The notes beneath the pieces are model-generated. The model ran no database searches. It was given only the letters and a program-made list of their open reading frames with translations, and was not told the DNA's origin. The position numbers and the translations under genes were made by a program. From Solanum dulcamara (taxonomy: Eukaryota; Streptophyta; Magnoliopsida; Solanales; Solanaceae): DNA of 64,000 nucleotides. The stretch spans positions 47,332,232 through 47,396,231 of the forward strand of contig NC_077248.1 in the NCBI RefSeq assembly GCF_947179165.1, in the 5' to 3' direction. Positions 1 through 11,150 of the stretch are shown here, piece after piece (the first letter of the stretch is position 1; the number at the start of each line of letters is the position of its first letter).

Positions 1-2592
1 AAACAAAGAATTCCTCTCTGAAGTTGGAAGTCACAAGTGCAGAGCTATTAGAAAATGATACAAGTCCCAAAAGTGGACCATAAAAATAAAGACTTGTCTT
101 AAAACACTACTCAATTATATACAAATGGGGATAGGTAAATCCAGGATGCCATGTGCTTACCCTCGTCTTCAAAGTCAGACTGTTACAAGCTTGAATCAAT
201 GCTAGTATCTGATGCTTGGACCTACATTACGAAAATAGACACAAAGTGTAGTATGAGTACCCAAACAATAGGTACTCAGTAGGCATTAGAGGCCTACTAA
301 TCTTGAAAAGTAAAAACATTATGAAAAGTAGAAATAACATGGAACAAAGGTCAAGGAACAAAATTCTATATAGGAATGCATACAAGTGTAGAAAAACACT
401 GATCGAAAGTAACTATAAACTAACTACACCTAACTGGACTACCATAAGTCCAGAAGGTAAAATTGTGTGCAGGTTTAAGTTAAACTCGAACGTAACCCTA
501 TAAGCCCAATGAGTACACAAAATAGATATAACTACTAAGAATAGAACTGAGTGAATCCAAAGCCGAAAGGTACATAGCCTGGACCTCGAACCATGGATAG
601 AACCTCCAAAAGAACTAATAGTACTTGACCACTAGGTATTGACTCTGTAGAGGATAATAGACCAACACAATTGTAAACAGAGATCGGACTTTGAACTGTT
701 GATAAAACCTCCCATGAGAGTCAATAAAAGGCTATTGAAGATGCCATATGAACTCACATATAAGAATCACTCTGGAACAAAGTCTATTCCAAGGTAATCA
801 ATACCATACTCCAAGCTCAATCTGAATCCAACCTCAACCATAGAAGGAGGCATGATATATAAATCATAGATCATAAAGGTCATAGAAAAGGGGAGTTATG
901 GATAAAAAGTCATCGGAGTTGAGTTACCACCTAGCTAAGGCTCAGTCTACCATACCCAGGTCTGCTACATCATTCTATAGGTATCTAATACATCCAAAGT
1001 AATGTCAGAGAGGTTTTAAGACAAATTGGCTCTAAAATACGCAAGTCTAAGGCAAGCACTAGTCTATACCTAGACTAAGGCCAAACTTGCTCGCAACACC
1101 AACAATAAAATAAGAATAATCTAAGAAACAAGGTAAGGATGATCTCTAAACAAGTCTAACATTCTCACAAATTCCTAAAAATACCCAAAATAGGCCTAAA
1201 ATATGATTTCTAAGTAACTACGCATAATCAAGAACCTAAAAAATTTAAATTCCAACTATTCACAATGTGATTTCAAATTCTTGAGCTCAATTGAAAGAAA
1301 GGGAAGCGATAGCCTACCTCAAAGCAAACTACACACGCTACAAAATCATGATTGTGGAGTTTTCCCCTTTCACATGACCTTCGAAAGCTGCCACGCTATG
1401 AAATATAGTTTTACAACATCAATACTGCTGTTTAGACACTAAAATCTCTTAAAAAAACGATGGACCAATTTTGGAATCTAAAGTAGGAATGTAGGACCCC
1501 ATGCCAAAAATTCCATAATTAACTCCATCAAAAGGCCCAAACTTATTTCCCAAAATGGAACACAATTTAGGGCTCACGACAACCCAAAGTCCCATCATGG
1601 ACAAAATCACCATTGAAGCTAGAGAAGACAAGGAAGGCAACCTCTTTGAGGAGAAAAAATACCTTAAATATGCAATTCCTGAACTTTCCCAAGGACTCCA
1701 ATATGAATCCATGCATAAACTGGACAAAACCCAACAAGAATCAATCAATTTGGAGGTGTATTGCTCGAGATATTTCATCTTCAACTTGTCTAACGAACTA
1801 AAATAATAAAGGGCTTTTAGTATTTTAAGTCACTGATATTGCCGCACTAGCGACCATAACATTGCAGAAGTGATAACACCGAGCAAAATAGATCTCCACT
1901 GGTGCGGAGGTCCACTTGTTAGAGGATCTAACTGAGTAACCTGGGCCCTACAAGTATGAGGTTGTGAGAGTGAGCAAGCCTCTATAGGAGCGACACCTAA
2001 CAACCTGGTCAGCTATGTAGGAGGGGTCCTCTCCACATAAAAGCAAGATTGGTCTCCATAGGAGCGGCCACACTAGTAGGTGTTGCATAAACACTTGGGA
2101 TCAAAGTCCCAAGTCTCCGCCAGAGCCTCAAAAATAGATCAGGCTCCCACCAACACAAATCAAATATGAAACCACTCAAAAACAACATGTGGAACTCAGA
2201 GAGCTGTCGAAACTTACGGCTGAGGTTGTCTCAATAAAAAGTGAGTCCCACACCCAAGCTCTATTTTAAGAAAAATTCTATAAGGGCTACGATTTAGACT
2301 GAAAGCCTTGAAAAGTTCACGAAGGGTCATTCTAGACCAAACTCAATATTGTAGATCTATTGGAACCATCATAATTCCATTCTGATACTATTTATTTAAG
2401 GTTTTGAATAAAGTAAACTATTCAAGTTGGGAAAAGTCCAAAACATAGAAATGGGCATAAAATCGAAATAAATGATTACGCGACCCAACAATTAGTGCGA
2501 ACAATTCATAAATGACTTGCGGTCGCTATAGAAATACTCTAAACAAGGATAAGAAGGCATTTACACAAAAATAACCTAAAGGATCATTACAA
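1..2592 (-). repeat. RE1 left (3') LTR, family LTR-I, truncated by the window edge
   Basis: Colinear throughout with the reverse complement of the solo LTR at 3970-7068 and with 26779-28247 plus 30381-31498. Shared stretches include the block near 60-300 (cf. 6600-6830 on the opposite strand) and the block 1438-1880 (cf. 30410-30850). The right end reads GGATCATTACA at 2582-2592, the reverse complement of the LTR start TGTAATGACCC seen at 3970. The solo copy is 3099 bp, so about 0.5 kb is missing to the left. Short ORFs inside (for example near 1450-1800) are not genes. Confidence 0.8.
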
Positions 2593-2641
2593 TATACACT
2601 ACTAATAAGGACTTTCATCCTCCAAAGTAAGAGTCAAGAAG
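2593..2641 (-). other. RE1 3' tail next to the LTR, with the RE2 target-site copy
   Basis: These 49 bp lie between the end of LTR-I (2592) and the start of RE2 (2642). Read on the minus strand they continue the RE1 pol tail broken at 14700, with a stop codon just past the insertion point and a purine-rich GGAGGATGAAAG run that may be the remains of the polypurine tract. The last five bases (2637-2641, AGAAG) pair with AAAAG at 14696-14700 as a target duplication carrying one mutation. Confidence 0.6.
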
Positions 2642-3295
2642 TGTCATGATCCAAACCGGTCCTTGAGTGGCACCCACACTAACCCTCTGATGGGATAGCC
2701 ATTATTATAACCCAACTAACTAATGCTAATAAAAGATAGGCATTTAAAGATGTGTATTTAGTTTTAGATAATAGTTAAAAGCTAAGTTCCCATAAACTCA
2801 GAAATTAGACAAACAAGAATAAACATGCAGAAGTTAACCCCTAGAACCTGAAAGTCATTATATCAAAACTCTAATAAAGGTCTATAATAAGGGGATGTAA
2901 CCCCAAAAACAACATATAAAACAATTTGAAAGAAATAGTCTAATTCCGAAGGAAAAGAATTAGAACTGAGAAGAATCCATGGTAGCCTAAAAAAATTGGC
3001 TCACCCTTGAACTCTTCAAATCAACAATCTCCTAATTGAGGTCTGTTTATAGCCACCTAAAGATGTCTTGTACTCAATAAAGAAAGATAAAGTGCAGTAT
3101 CAGCACACACAATAACAGTGTATTGGTACAATAACGCAGCCAGTTAGTAAGTGAAATATATATAAGTAACCATAACACATTACCAAATTACCATTTCATG
3201 AGCAATATATACAAATTCACAGTGTCAATCTCAAATACAACAGTGAAAAATAGTCATCTCATGGAAACCATACCCAAACTGTTAGTGTTTTGGTG

Positions 3296-3428
3296 TGACA
3301 TTCATTTCAATAGTTAGTTTGTCGGCATGACACCCAATCTAATATGTACCGGCATAGTACTAAATCCAATATAAACCAGTGTGATACCCGATTCAATAAA
3401 TAATGATGTGGTACCTAATCCAATAACC
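3296..3428. repeat. 27-bp minisatellite in left LTR-II (about 5 units)
   Basis: Degenerate tandem units of the form GTGACACCCAATCCAATATG-, period about 27 bp, about five units. The same array in the right LTR (13471-13680) has about eight units and is better preserved. Confidence 0.7.
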
Positions 3429-3969
3429 ACAATCAATAATAAATAGTTCACACACTTTCACAATAAAATAACAACTTCATTTTATACAACTACAATAAAA
3501 ATCACAATTAAAATAAATAGTTCACACACTTGCATGATTAAATAATAGTTTATTACATGCAATTGATCACAAATAGTCATTTCATTAGGTTTATTCTATC
3601 ATTCCGTATTCAAATACATGCATGCATTACTAATAATGCAGTTAACAGGCGTCATAAAATATACGGGAAAATGAACCATCACCTACCTCGAAACCAATCC
3701 TAGATGCTCTTAAAGAACTTGAGCTATCGCCTTCCGGAGTTTCTTGGCTTGTTCTTGGTCTAAAACAAACAATTAATGCTAAGAATAAATAACAGTGTCC
3801 TAATTCACTAGGATTATATCAAAATACTAACCCTTGGAAAATTTCATGACTATATTTGCCAAGTAGGGCTTTTCCCACTTTTAAATTAGGGCCAAGAACC
3901 CCGCCCTATGATAATTGCCATATATTCTAGGTTTTAAGAATCAAAATATAAGATAGGAGAGTAATTAAC

Positions 3970-6900
3970 TGTAATGACCCATCTAGACCATTTTTAATTT
4001 AAGCATTCATTCCGTCATTTGGAGTATTTCTATAGCGACCCTAAGTCATTTATGACTTGTGACACTGACTATTTGTTTGCCTCGTCATTCATTTGGATTT
4101 TAGGACCGTTTTCCTATTTTGGAGATTTTATAACTTGACAAGTTGACTTCGGTCATAACTTTAGGAAAATGACCTTAGAATAAAATTCTGTCAGTTTCAT
4201 CAGCTCTGAAATGTCCAAATTAGGCTAGTAGCATGGTCGACATGAGTACCAAGGCAATCGATATAAGTTTAGGACAATTTGGTGTTTTCGCCTTCGAAAA
4301 TTGACCTATAGTTGACTTTGGTCAATATTCTTAGAAAACGCACTCATATGAAAATTCTAATAGCGTGGTTAGTTCCACAATATTTAGTTTAGTCTAGAAT
4401 AATCCTTCGTTCACTTTCCGAGGCTTTTGATCTAATTTTGAGGCCTGTTGTGGAATTTGGCTTAAAATGTCCCTTGGATGTAGGACCCACTTTTCATTAA
4501 AATGACCTCGTATGAGAATTTTAAATGTACCATTGAGTCCTAAACGTCGAATTTGGTAGGGTAGCCTATCTTATTTGCGCGCATTGGTCCTGAACGAATC
4601 CTGAGTACCCCTTCAGAGGTTTTGGCATGCTAAGCTCTTTTTTGCACCATCAGTGTCTGGTGACATCACTTAAGTGACCCCTGGTAGCTAAAGCGAGCAC
4701 TGCTTAAGTAGCCAAGAGCTCACTAAAGCGACTAGCCCCTTTTGGGTGGGTGTCGCTTAAGAGACAACCCGGTCGCTAAAGTAACAGGTCGCTTAAGCGA
4801 CTAGGCGCTGTTAAAGCGATGCCCACCTTTCATGTGAGTGTCTGTTAAGAGATCCCCGAGTGGTCTCTAAAGCGACACCTTAGGTTCATTCTTAAGACCT
4901 AAATTTTTGATTTTGTATCAAATTTCAAACTTGGTTTTCTCCTTCAATTCTTTGGTGATTTGGGTAATTCAAAAGGCTAACTTGTGTAGATTTTCTAGAG
5001 GAACTAGTGGTGTGTTCATAATTAGGATTTGAGGCTTTGATATAATTATCCCCTTTTTCCAGTGCTTCTAGTGTTCTTGAGCTTGTAGTTGATCATGAAT
5101 GCATGATGGTTTTGGGGGTGATTTGGTGTGTGAATTGTGTTCCCTTGTAGAACATAAGCTGGGGGGTAGTATTTAGAGCCTATTCTCGGAGTCAATTCCA
5201 TGCATTACGAAGCAACTCCCACAGTTCTCAATCCTATAATCTTAGTGTCATAACAACTGTATTAGCATTGTGATTTATTTTTGATAGCGTGACACTATTC
5301 GAAGGCCGCTTGAAAGGGAAAATCTCTAATTTCGTGAGTTGGAGCATGCACGGTCGGCCTACAAGTAGGCTACGATTTTTACCCTCATTAGACCTAGCAT
5401 TTTTAGGCAATTTTATTTTGAATTGTATGAGTTTGGAGCGGTTTGGGTGTCGAGTATGCTAAATTCCTAGATTACATGCCGTAGGTGGTATTTTCCAGAA
5501 ATTGTTGGACTGTTTAAGCATATCTCTTATGGTTGTTCCTATCCTTTGATGAATATTGTGCTTGTGGTTTTATGGTTGGAAGCATGTTGGGCCTTAGTCT
5601 AGGCTTAGACTAGTGCTTGCCTTAGACTTGCGCTAGTTTGGTGTCCTTGGGCCTTAGAACTTCTCCTATATGGTTTCAGACGGTTATCTCCCTGTAAACT
5701 GACATAGCAGACTTGAGTCTGATAGTCTAAGATTTAGCTAGGCAGTAACTCAACTTGTGGCCTTATTTCCATAATGCCCTATTCTCCTATCGATACTATA
5801 TCATTTGGTTCTTGATTTTGGGGATCTTCTCGATTATTTGGGTTATATTTTGTTCGAGCTAGAGTGGTGAATTGATGATATTCGATTTGGGTGTATTCCC
5901 CATGACGTACGGTTGATCGCTGATTCTAATTTGGTTCACTCCCCTAGCTATAATTACTAGGTTAAAGTCTGTGGTCTAGCTTACTTATGTTCGGCTCCTT
6001 AGCTACAGATACCCAGTTGAAGTCCGTGGTCTACTTTGGTTGTGATCAGGCTCCTTAGCTATAGATACCCAGTTTAAGTTTGTGTTCTAGCTTACCCGTG
6101 TTCAACTTTTGGCTAAAGTTACCAGGTTAATGTCCATGGTCTAGCTTGCTCCTATCGACTCGCTAGCTATAGTTACCAGTTGTAGTCCATGGTCTAGCTT
6201 ACACGTGGTTCAATTCCTGATTCCCCGGTGAACCTTCGTTCAAGTCTTCATCTATTCTGAGCCTTGGGTTATGGCATTAGAGTTTGGAAATGGTTCGGTT
6301 CAAGTCTGGGAAATAGTGATATTATTATAATCCTTTTTGCTCTATTCATTTTTCCTTCAGCTATTCTTGCATCTGTCGGGCTTATGAGAGTCCGTGTAGG
6401 TGGTTACTCTTTACTTGTGCATGAGCATACCCATCGGGTTTATGGGAGCCAGATGGATTTAGTTAGATTCTTTCTATTTGTTTAATAGTACGTTCATGTA
6501 CATACCTACATTTACTTCTTGCCCTATCTGTGGTTATGATCTTTTACTCGCATTTCAGTTTACTTTTGCTTATCTTTCTTAGTCGACCTATAATGCCTAC
6601 TAGGTACCTATTTTTTTGGTACTCATGCTACACTCTACATCTATTTTTGTGATGCAGGTCTGAGTACTAGCTATCAGCATTGATTCGAGCCAGCTGCGGA
6701 CGTGATCAGAGGCAAGGGTGAGCACATTGCATCTTGGATTTACCCGTCTCCCTCTGTATATACATTTTACCTGTTTTTTGCTTTTTGAGATAGTTCTGTT
6801 TCTGTGGTCCACTTTTGAGACTTGTGCTCTTTTACTAGTAGCTCTATATATGTGATTTCTAGGATCTGGGAGGGATCTTTTTGGTTTGTATATGTTTAGT

Positions 6901-7068
6901 TGCTTCCGCCCGTTCTTGTATGCTCTCGTTATTTATTTACTGTGTTGGATTATATTGCTAGTCTTTTATCGTAACATTCCATTACTCAAAGTTCCGAGTT
7001 ATGGGTTGACTTGTCTACCGGTGGGTTGTAGTATGCGCTATCATGACCTGAGAAATCGGGTCATGACA
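3970..7068 (+). mobile_element. Solo LTR of family LTR-I, 3099 bp, inserted in RE2
   Basis: Starts TGTAATGACCC and ends GGGTCATGACA, with an exact TTAAC duplication outside. It is the reverse complement of the RE1 LTR family, so it comes from an RE1 relative in the opposite orientation. No internal region or primer site follows, so it is a solo LTR, the usual product of recombination between the two LTRs of an inserted element. It contains a cluster of short palindromes (4660-4880). Small ORFs such as those at 6264-6485 and 6886-7083 lie inside the LTR and have no recognisable domain. Confidence 0.9.
4660..4880. repeat. Cluster of TCGCTTAAGCGA-type palindromes in LTR-I
   Basis: The words CGCTTAAG, GCTAAAGCGA and CTTAAGTGA recur many times in about 220 bp, including a perfect 14-bp palindrome GTCGCTTAAGCGAC near 4788-4801. 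The corresponding region of other LTR-I copies (about 1840-2090, 30260-30380, 30790-31030) has related but degenerate words such as GTGTTGGTGCAACAC. Function unknown. Confidence 0.7.
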
Positions 7069-7699
7069 TTAACTTACCTTTAGCATGAGAATGGGTGTAA
7101 AATTGGAAGGAATAGCCATAGGTCGTCTTTTTTCCCCCAAAAATGATGTTACAGTAAAATAATATTTTTGTGACTTTTCTCCATTTTTCTTCACGTTAGA
7201 CCCGCCATTGAGGGCCCAGCCCACCATAGTGGGAATAATCCAATCGTGGCAGGTTTCACGGAAATAAAGACTCCAAAATAGAGTCCCAAGTTCCCATTTC
7301 ACAACACACCCTTAATCTTTGACATTCCAAAACAACTCTTTCATGCCAAGATCAAATACAGGAGTTCTACTCATCCAAATCGATTTCATAAAGCCGTACA
7401 AGCTTTTTAATGTCTAGCTATCAACTCAAATGATCAAACCCATCATTTAATCCCCTATCCATTACCAGATTACCCCAGACCTCACTTGATTCAGATTTTA
7501 TCCAAGTCTGGCCTATGCTCAAAATTTCCATATTACTACTCAAAGTTTTCTGACCCAAATTCTTTCCCCATTGGATTATCCTTAATGATGGAAACAAATC
7601 ATTATAATAGATATCAATTTACCCATAAGTTATCCCCGAGTGATCAAAATAGGAAAATTGGGCTAAGGCAAGAATAGAGTAGTACCTGAATCACCGAAC

Positions 7700-8200
7700 A
7701 ACTAATGATACTTGTCTCACATGTCCTTCTTGGTTTCCCAAGTATTTTCCTCAATCGGATGATGATTCCATTGAACCTTCATTGACTTAATCTCCTTTGT
7801 ACTCAGCTTCCGGACATCATGATCAAGAATTTCCACCGATTCTATTTCATATTGAAGATCTTTGTCTAATAATACTGAGTCCCACTTGATGATATAATAT
7901 CCATACCTATGGTACTTTTTCAACATGGATACATGGAACACTAGATTGACTCCAGATAAGCGAACCTATAAGCCATTGTCCCTACACAATCAAGACTCTC
8001 GAATGGGACAATATAGGAAGGACTAAGCTTGTCGTTCTTGCCAAGCCTCATTACACCCTTTATGGATGACACCTTCAAAAGAACCTATTTAATTGCCTGA
8101 AATGCCATAACCCTCACCTTGCGATCTGCATACTCTTTTTATCGACTCTAGCCTACTAGAAGTATAGATTGGATAATTCTTACCTTATTTTGAGCATCCT
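7700..8200 (-). pseudogene. RE2 pol: chromodomain tail and GPF/Y module
   Basis: Minus-strand translation of 7717-7941 gives HVSMLKKYHRYG, then a typical chromovirus tail with ILDHDVRKLSTKEIKSMKV and a Trp-containing VQWNHHPIEENTWE stretch, which is the chromodomain-like segment thought to direct integration to marked chromatin (family knowledge). Further upstream, 8000-8080 encodes GVMRLGKNDKLSP followed by SYIVPF, the GPF/Y module at the integrase C-terminus. Stops interrupt the two blocks. 7608-7699 between this and the LTR shows no coding signal. Confidence 0.8.
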
Positions 8201-8930
8201 TCACTAAATCAACCCTCAAAGGTTTTCACATCTCCAACCTCAAACCACCTAATGAGTGATCAACATACCTTCCTATAAATTTCCTGGAATGATGCCATGT
8301 CATGCTGGAGTGATAACTATTGTTATAGGAGAACTCACACAAAAGTAGGAATTTATCCTATTAACCTCCAAAGTCAATTACGCACTCCTTCAATATATCT
8401 TCCAATACTTGAATTGTTCTTTCCTACTGTATGTCAGTCTGTGGATGAAAGAATGTGCTGAGAGTAAGTTGAGTGCCCAACTCCTCATGCAATTTTCCCC
8501 AAAAGTTTGATGTAACTGCATACCATGGTCAGATATCATAGAAAGGGGCATCTGGTGCAACCTTACTATCTCCTTCACATAAATCTTTGCTAACTACTGA
8601 GCATTATAATCCACTCTAACCAGAATGAAATGGGATGACTTCAGTAGTTTGTCAATCAGAACCCATATGGAGTTAAACTTTCCAAAGATCTTAGGAAGAC
8701 CCACCAGGGAATCTATAGTTATCCGTTTCCTTTTCCATTCAGGAATGGACATTCTCTGAGGTAAAACTGCAGGCCTTTGATGCTTATACTTCACTTGATG
8801 ACAATTTTGTCACTTAGCCACAATCTCGGCTATGTGTTGCTTCATGCTACACAACCAACAAGGCTGCTTCAAATCCCAATACATCTTGGTCAACCCTGGA
8901 TAGATAGAGTTCTGTGAAAAATGAGACTCT
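8200..8930 (-). pseudogene. RE2 pol: integrase core and zinc-binding N-terminus
   Basis: Minus strand. 8820-8930 carries the decayed H2C2 zinc module (MYWDLKQPCW ... QNCHQVK, with a stop in place of a residue before QNC). 8594-8794 encodes HQRPAVLPQ, then IPEWKRKRITID with the first catalytic Asp and the usual WVLIDKLLKSSHF stretch. 8390-8578 encodes SMISDHGMQ with the second catalytic Asp. The HPQTD box and the ERTIQVLED block with the catalytic Glu are readable in another frame across a stop. The DDE triad is therefore still legible, but the frame is broken several times. Confidence 0.8.
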
Positions 8931-8946
8931 GGTGACACCTTCTGAA

Positions 8947-9640
8947 TCAAGTTATCCGGGGAACACAAATCCTTCCCCTAAATATGAGCACCCCACCTGC
9001 AACAAGAGCAACATCTTGTGCTTTTCTAGACATCGTCTTCCTTCTAAGCTCTTCCAAACTCTCTTCTTCAAATAGCTTGGCTTTTATCTCTTCAATGAAA
9101 GTAGGCCTAACCTCAATACAAGCCAACGCTCCACCTTTCTCTGAGATTCCTAGCTTGATGGAGTTGATCTCCAAAGCTTGAATATCCCTATACAAATGTC
9201 ACTTTGAAACACCCAAACAAGCTAGAATGCCCATACTAACTAGTTTCTAGTTTAATGCGTCTGCCACTATATTAGACTTACCTGGATGATACTAAATGAT
9301 GACATCATAATCTTTAAGAAACTTCATACACATTCACTGCATCAGATTCAAGTCTTGATGATGAACACATGTTGTAGATCGTGATGATCAGTAAACACTT
9401 CACACTTGACACCATAAAGGTAATGTCACCAAATTTTGAGAGAAAATACTACTACTTCCAACTATAAATCATGCGTCGGGTAGTTCTTCTAATGAACATT
9501 CACATGCTTTAAGGCATAAGCTATGACATTCTAATCCTGCATAAATAGAACACCCAAGAAAAAATGTGAAACTTCACAATAAATAATGAAATCCTTACCT
9601 TTAACTGGCAATATCAAAATAGGTGCCATGGTCAGAAGGG
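8947..9640 (-). pseudogene. RE2 pol: RNase H and connection segment
   Basis: Minus-strand 8947-9195 encodes a linker between RNase H and integrase (ALACIEVRPTFIEEIKAK, later GRICVPR). 9350-9600 reads as RNase H with NVIAYALKHVN, KNYPTHDL, a stop, then LEVVVFSLKIWWHYLYG and EVFTDHHDLQHV, including the TDH motif. At least three in-frame stops are present. RNase H would remove the RNA strand during reverse transcription. Confidence 0.78.
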
Positions 9641-10560
9641 TCTTGAGCTTTGGAACCTTTCTTCACATTTGTTGGTAAACTCAAAAAGTAACTCCTTTTG
9701 AGCCAACCTTATCAAATGTATAGGAATAGAATAACATTTTTTCACAAACCATCGGTAATAATTGGCAAGCCTCACAAAACACCCTCAATCACAGAGCTAG
9801 GCCGGACACAGTTATTGACTTCTTCAATCATTTGGGGATCTACTATCACCCCTTCATTTGAAACTACATTGCCCAAAAAGGAAACTAAAGCTAACCAGAA
9901 TTCACAGTTAGAAAATTTTGCATATGATTTTTATTTTCCCAAAACACCCAGAACAGCACGAAGATAGTCTGCATGTTCTTTCTTACTCTTTGAATAGACT
10001 AGAATGTCATCAGTGAATACAATCACAAAAAATCTAGAAAGGGTTTGAACACCCCATTCATCAAACTCTTAAAGGTTGTAGGTGCATTGGTCAACCCAAA
10101 TGACATTACCAAGAACTCATAGTGCCCATATCGAGTTCTAAATGTCATTTTAGGTATATTCTCAGGCCTAATTTTCAGGTGATGGTAACCCGAACTTAGA
10201 TCAATTTTAGAAAATATTGATGAACCATGCAATTCATCAAAGAGCTCATTTATATGAGGCAATAGGTACTTATTTCAGATGTTGACATTGTTCAACTATT
10301 GATAGTCTATGCACATCCTCATACTACCATCCTTTTCTTAACAAACAAGACTAGAGCACTCCACAGGGAAGCGCTAGGACCGATGAAACCTTCATCAAGG
10401 AGCTCTTGGATCTAAGTCTTAAGATCCCTTAATTCTGCCAGAGCCATGTAATAAGGATGAAATGAGATTGGGCGACTGTCCGACTCCAAGTCAATACCAA
10501 AAATCTATGTCCCTTTCCGATGGAATACCAGACAAGTCAGTATGAAACACTTTCTTAAAC
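9640..10560 (-). pseudogene. RE2 pol: reverse transcriptase
   Basis: Minus strand. The N-terminal block at 10400-10560 reads FGIDLESDSRPISFHPY and LLDEGFIGPSASLW. 10023-10262 encodes [50 protein letters not shown], all classical gypsy RT motifs. The catalytic box follows at about 9990-10025 as VFTDDILVYS in a shifted frame: one base is missing in a T run after FLDF. RT would copy element RNA into DNA from the tRNA primer. The gene is dead by frameshifts and stops. Confidence 0.85.
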
Positions 10561-11150
10561 TTAGATACTACGTGAATAGACTCAATAGAGGTGGAATCTG
10601 CTTCAATATCCCAAATATGAGCCAAGTATGCCAAACAACCCTGCCCCACCAGTTTTCTAGCCCAGATGAAAGATGATCTTATCTGGCTTAGGCTTGTACA
10701 CCCATTTCCACTCTAACTTTTACCTACCTAGGATCACTAGAGTCACAGTCTTAGCATTAAAGTTAAGCAGATCATAGTAAGATGAAAACCAAGTCATGCC
10801 TAAGATCACATCAAAATCAGTCATATCTAAAATCACCAAATCATGCTAGATCAAAAACCCCATAAACAAAACAAAACAAGCATAATAGACATGGGTGACT
10901 ACAACAGACTCTCCAATTGGGGTAGAAACATAGATGAATGCATCAAGCATATAAAAAATAATATCAAAACTCAAGACAAACTTTCCTGACATATAAGAGT
11001 AAGTAGAACCAGAATCAAATAAGACTGTAGCCATCCGGTCAAAGACAAGAATAGTACCTGTGATCACTGCAACAGACACCTCAACCTCTGTCTTACCCAA
11101 AAAGTATAAAACAATGCCTTATCATCCTTACAGATAACCTCTCTTCCTAG
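10560..11150 (-). pseudogene. RE2 pol: retropepsin-like protease
   Basis: Minus-strand 10846-11100 encodes an 84-residue stretch with VITGTILVFDRMA, the catalytic LFDSGSTYSYMS motif and GESVVVTHVYYACFVLF. This is the aspartic protease that would process Gag-Pol. The active-site DSG is intact, but no open frame joins it to gag or RT. Weaker similarity to the protease-RT linker continues down to about 10600. Confidence 0.82.

Larger units (their letters stand above)
3965..7073. other. TTAAC target-site duplication around the solo LTR
   Basis: TTAAC at 3965-3969 and again at 7069-7073 flanks the inserted LTR directly. Removing the insert and one TTAAC restores a continuous LTR-II that matches the right LTR of RE2 around 14160-14170. 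A 5-bp duplication is the normal size for LTR retrotransposons. Confidence 0.9.
2642..7607 (-). repeat. RE2 left (3') LTR-II, split by a solo LTR
   Basis: LTR-II sequence occupies 2642-3969 and 7074-7607. The two parts align in order with 12797-14695, for example 7074-7600 with 14167-14680. The break is exactly at the TTAAC target duplication of the inserted solo LTR. The LTR holds a short 27-bp-period array at 3296-3428. The pol-proximal end reads CATTATA, a decayed version of the TTTACA end of the right LTR. Confidence 0.8.

Noticed and set aside
1449..1806. Overlapping ORFs of 111, 83 and 62 codons on both strands
   Set aside because: They lie inside LTR-I, are broken in the other LTR-I copies, and show no domain.
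6264..6485. Hydrophobic 73-codon ORF as a small membrane protein
   Set aside because: It lies in the solo LTR-I and is not kept in the other LTR-I copies; hydrophobicity follows from T-rich sequence.
9698..9967. 89-codon plus-strand ORF with a possible own function
   Set aside because: It is the antisense shadow of RE2 reverse transcriptase on the minus strand.
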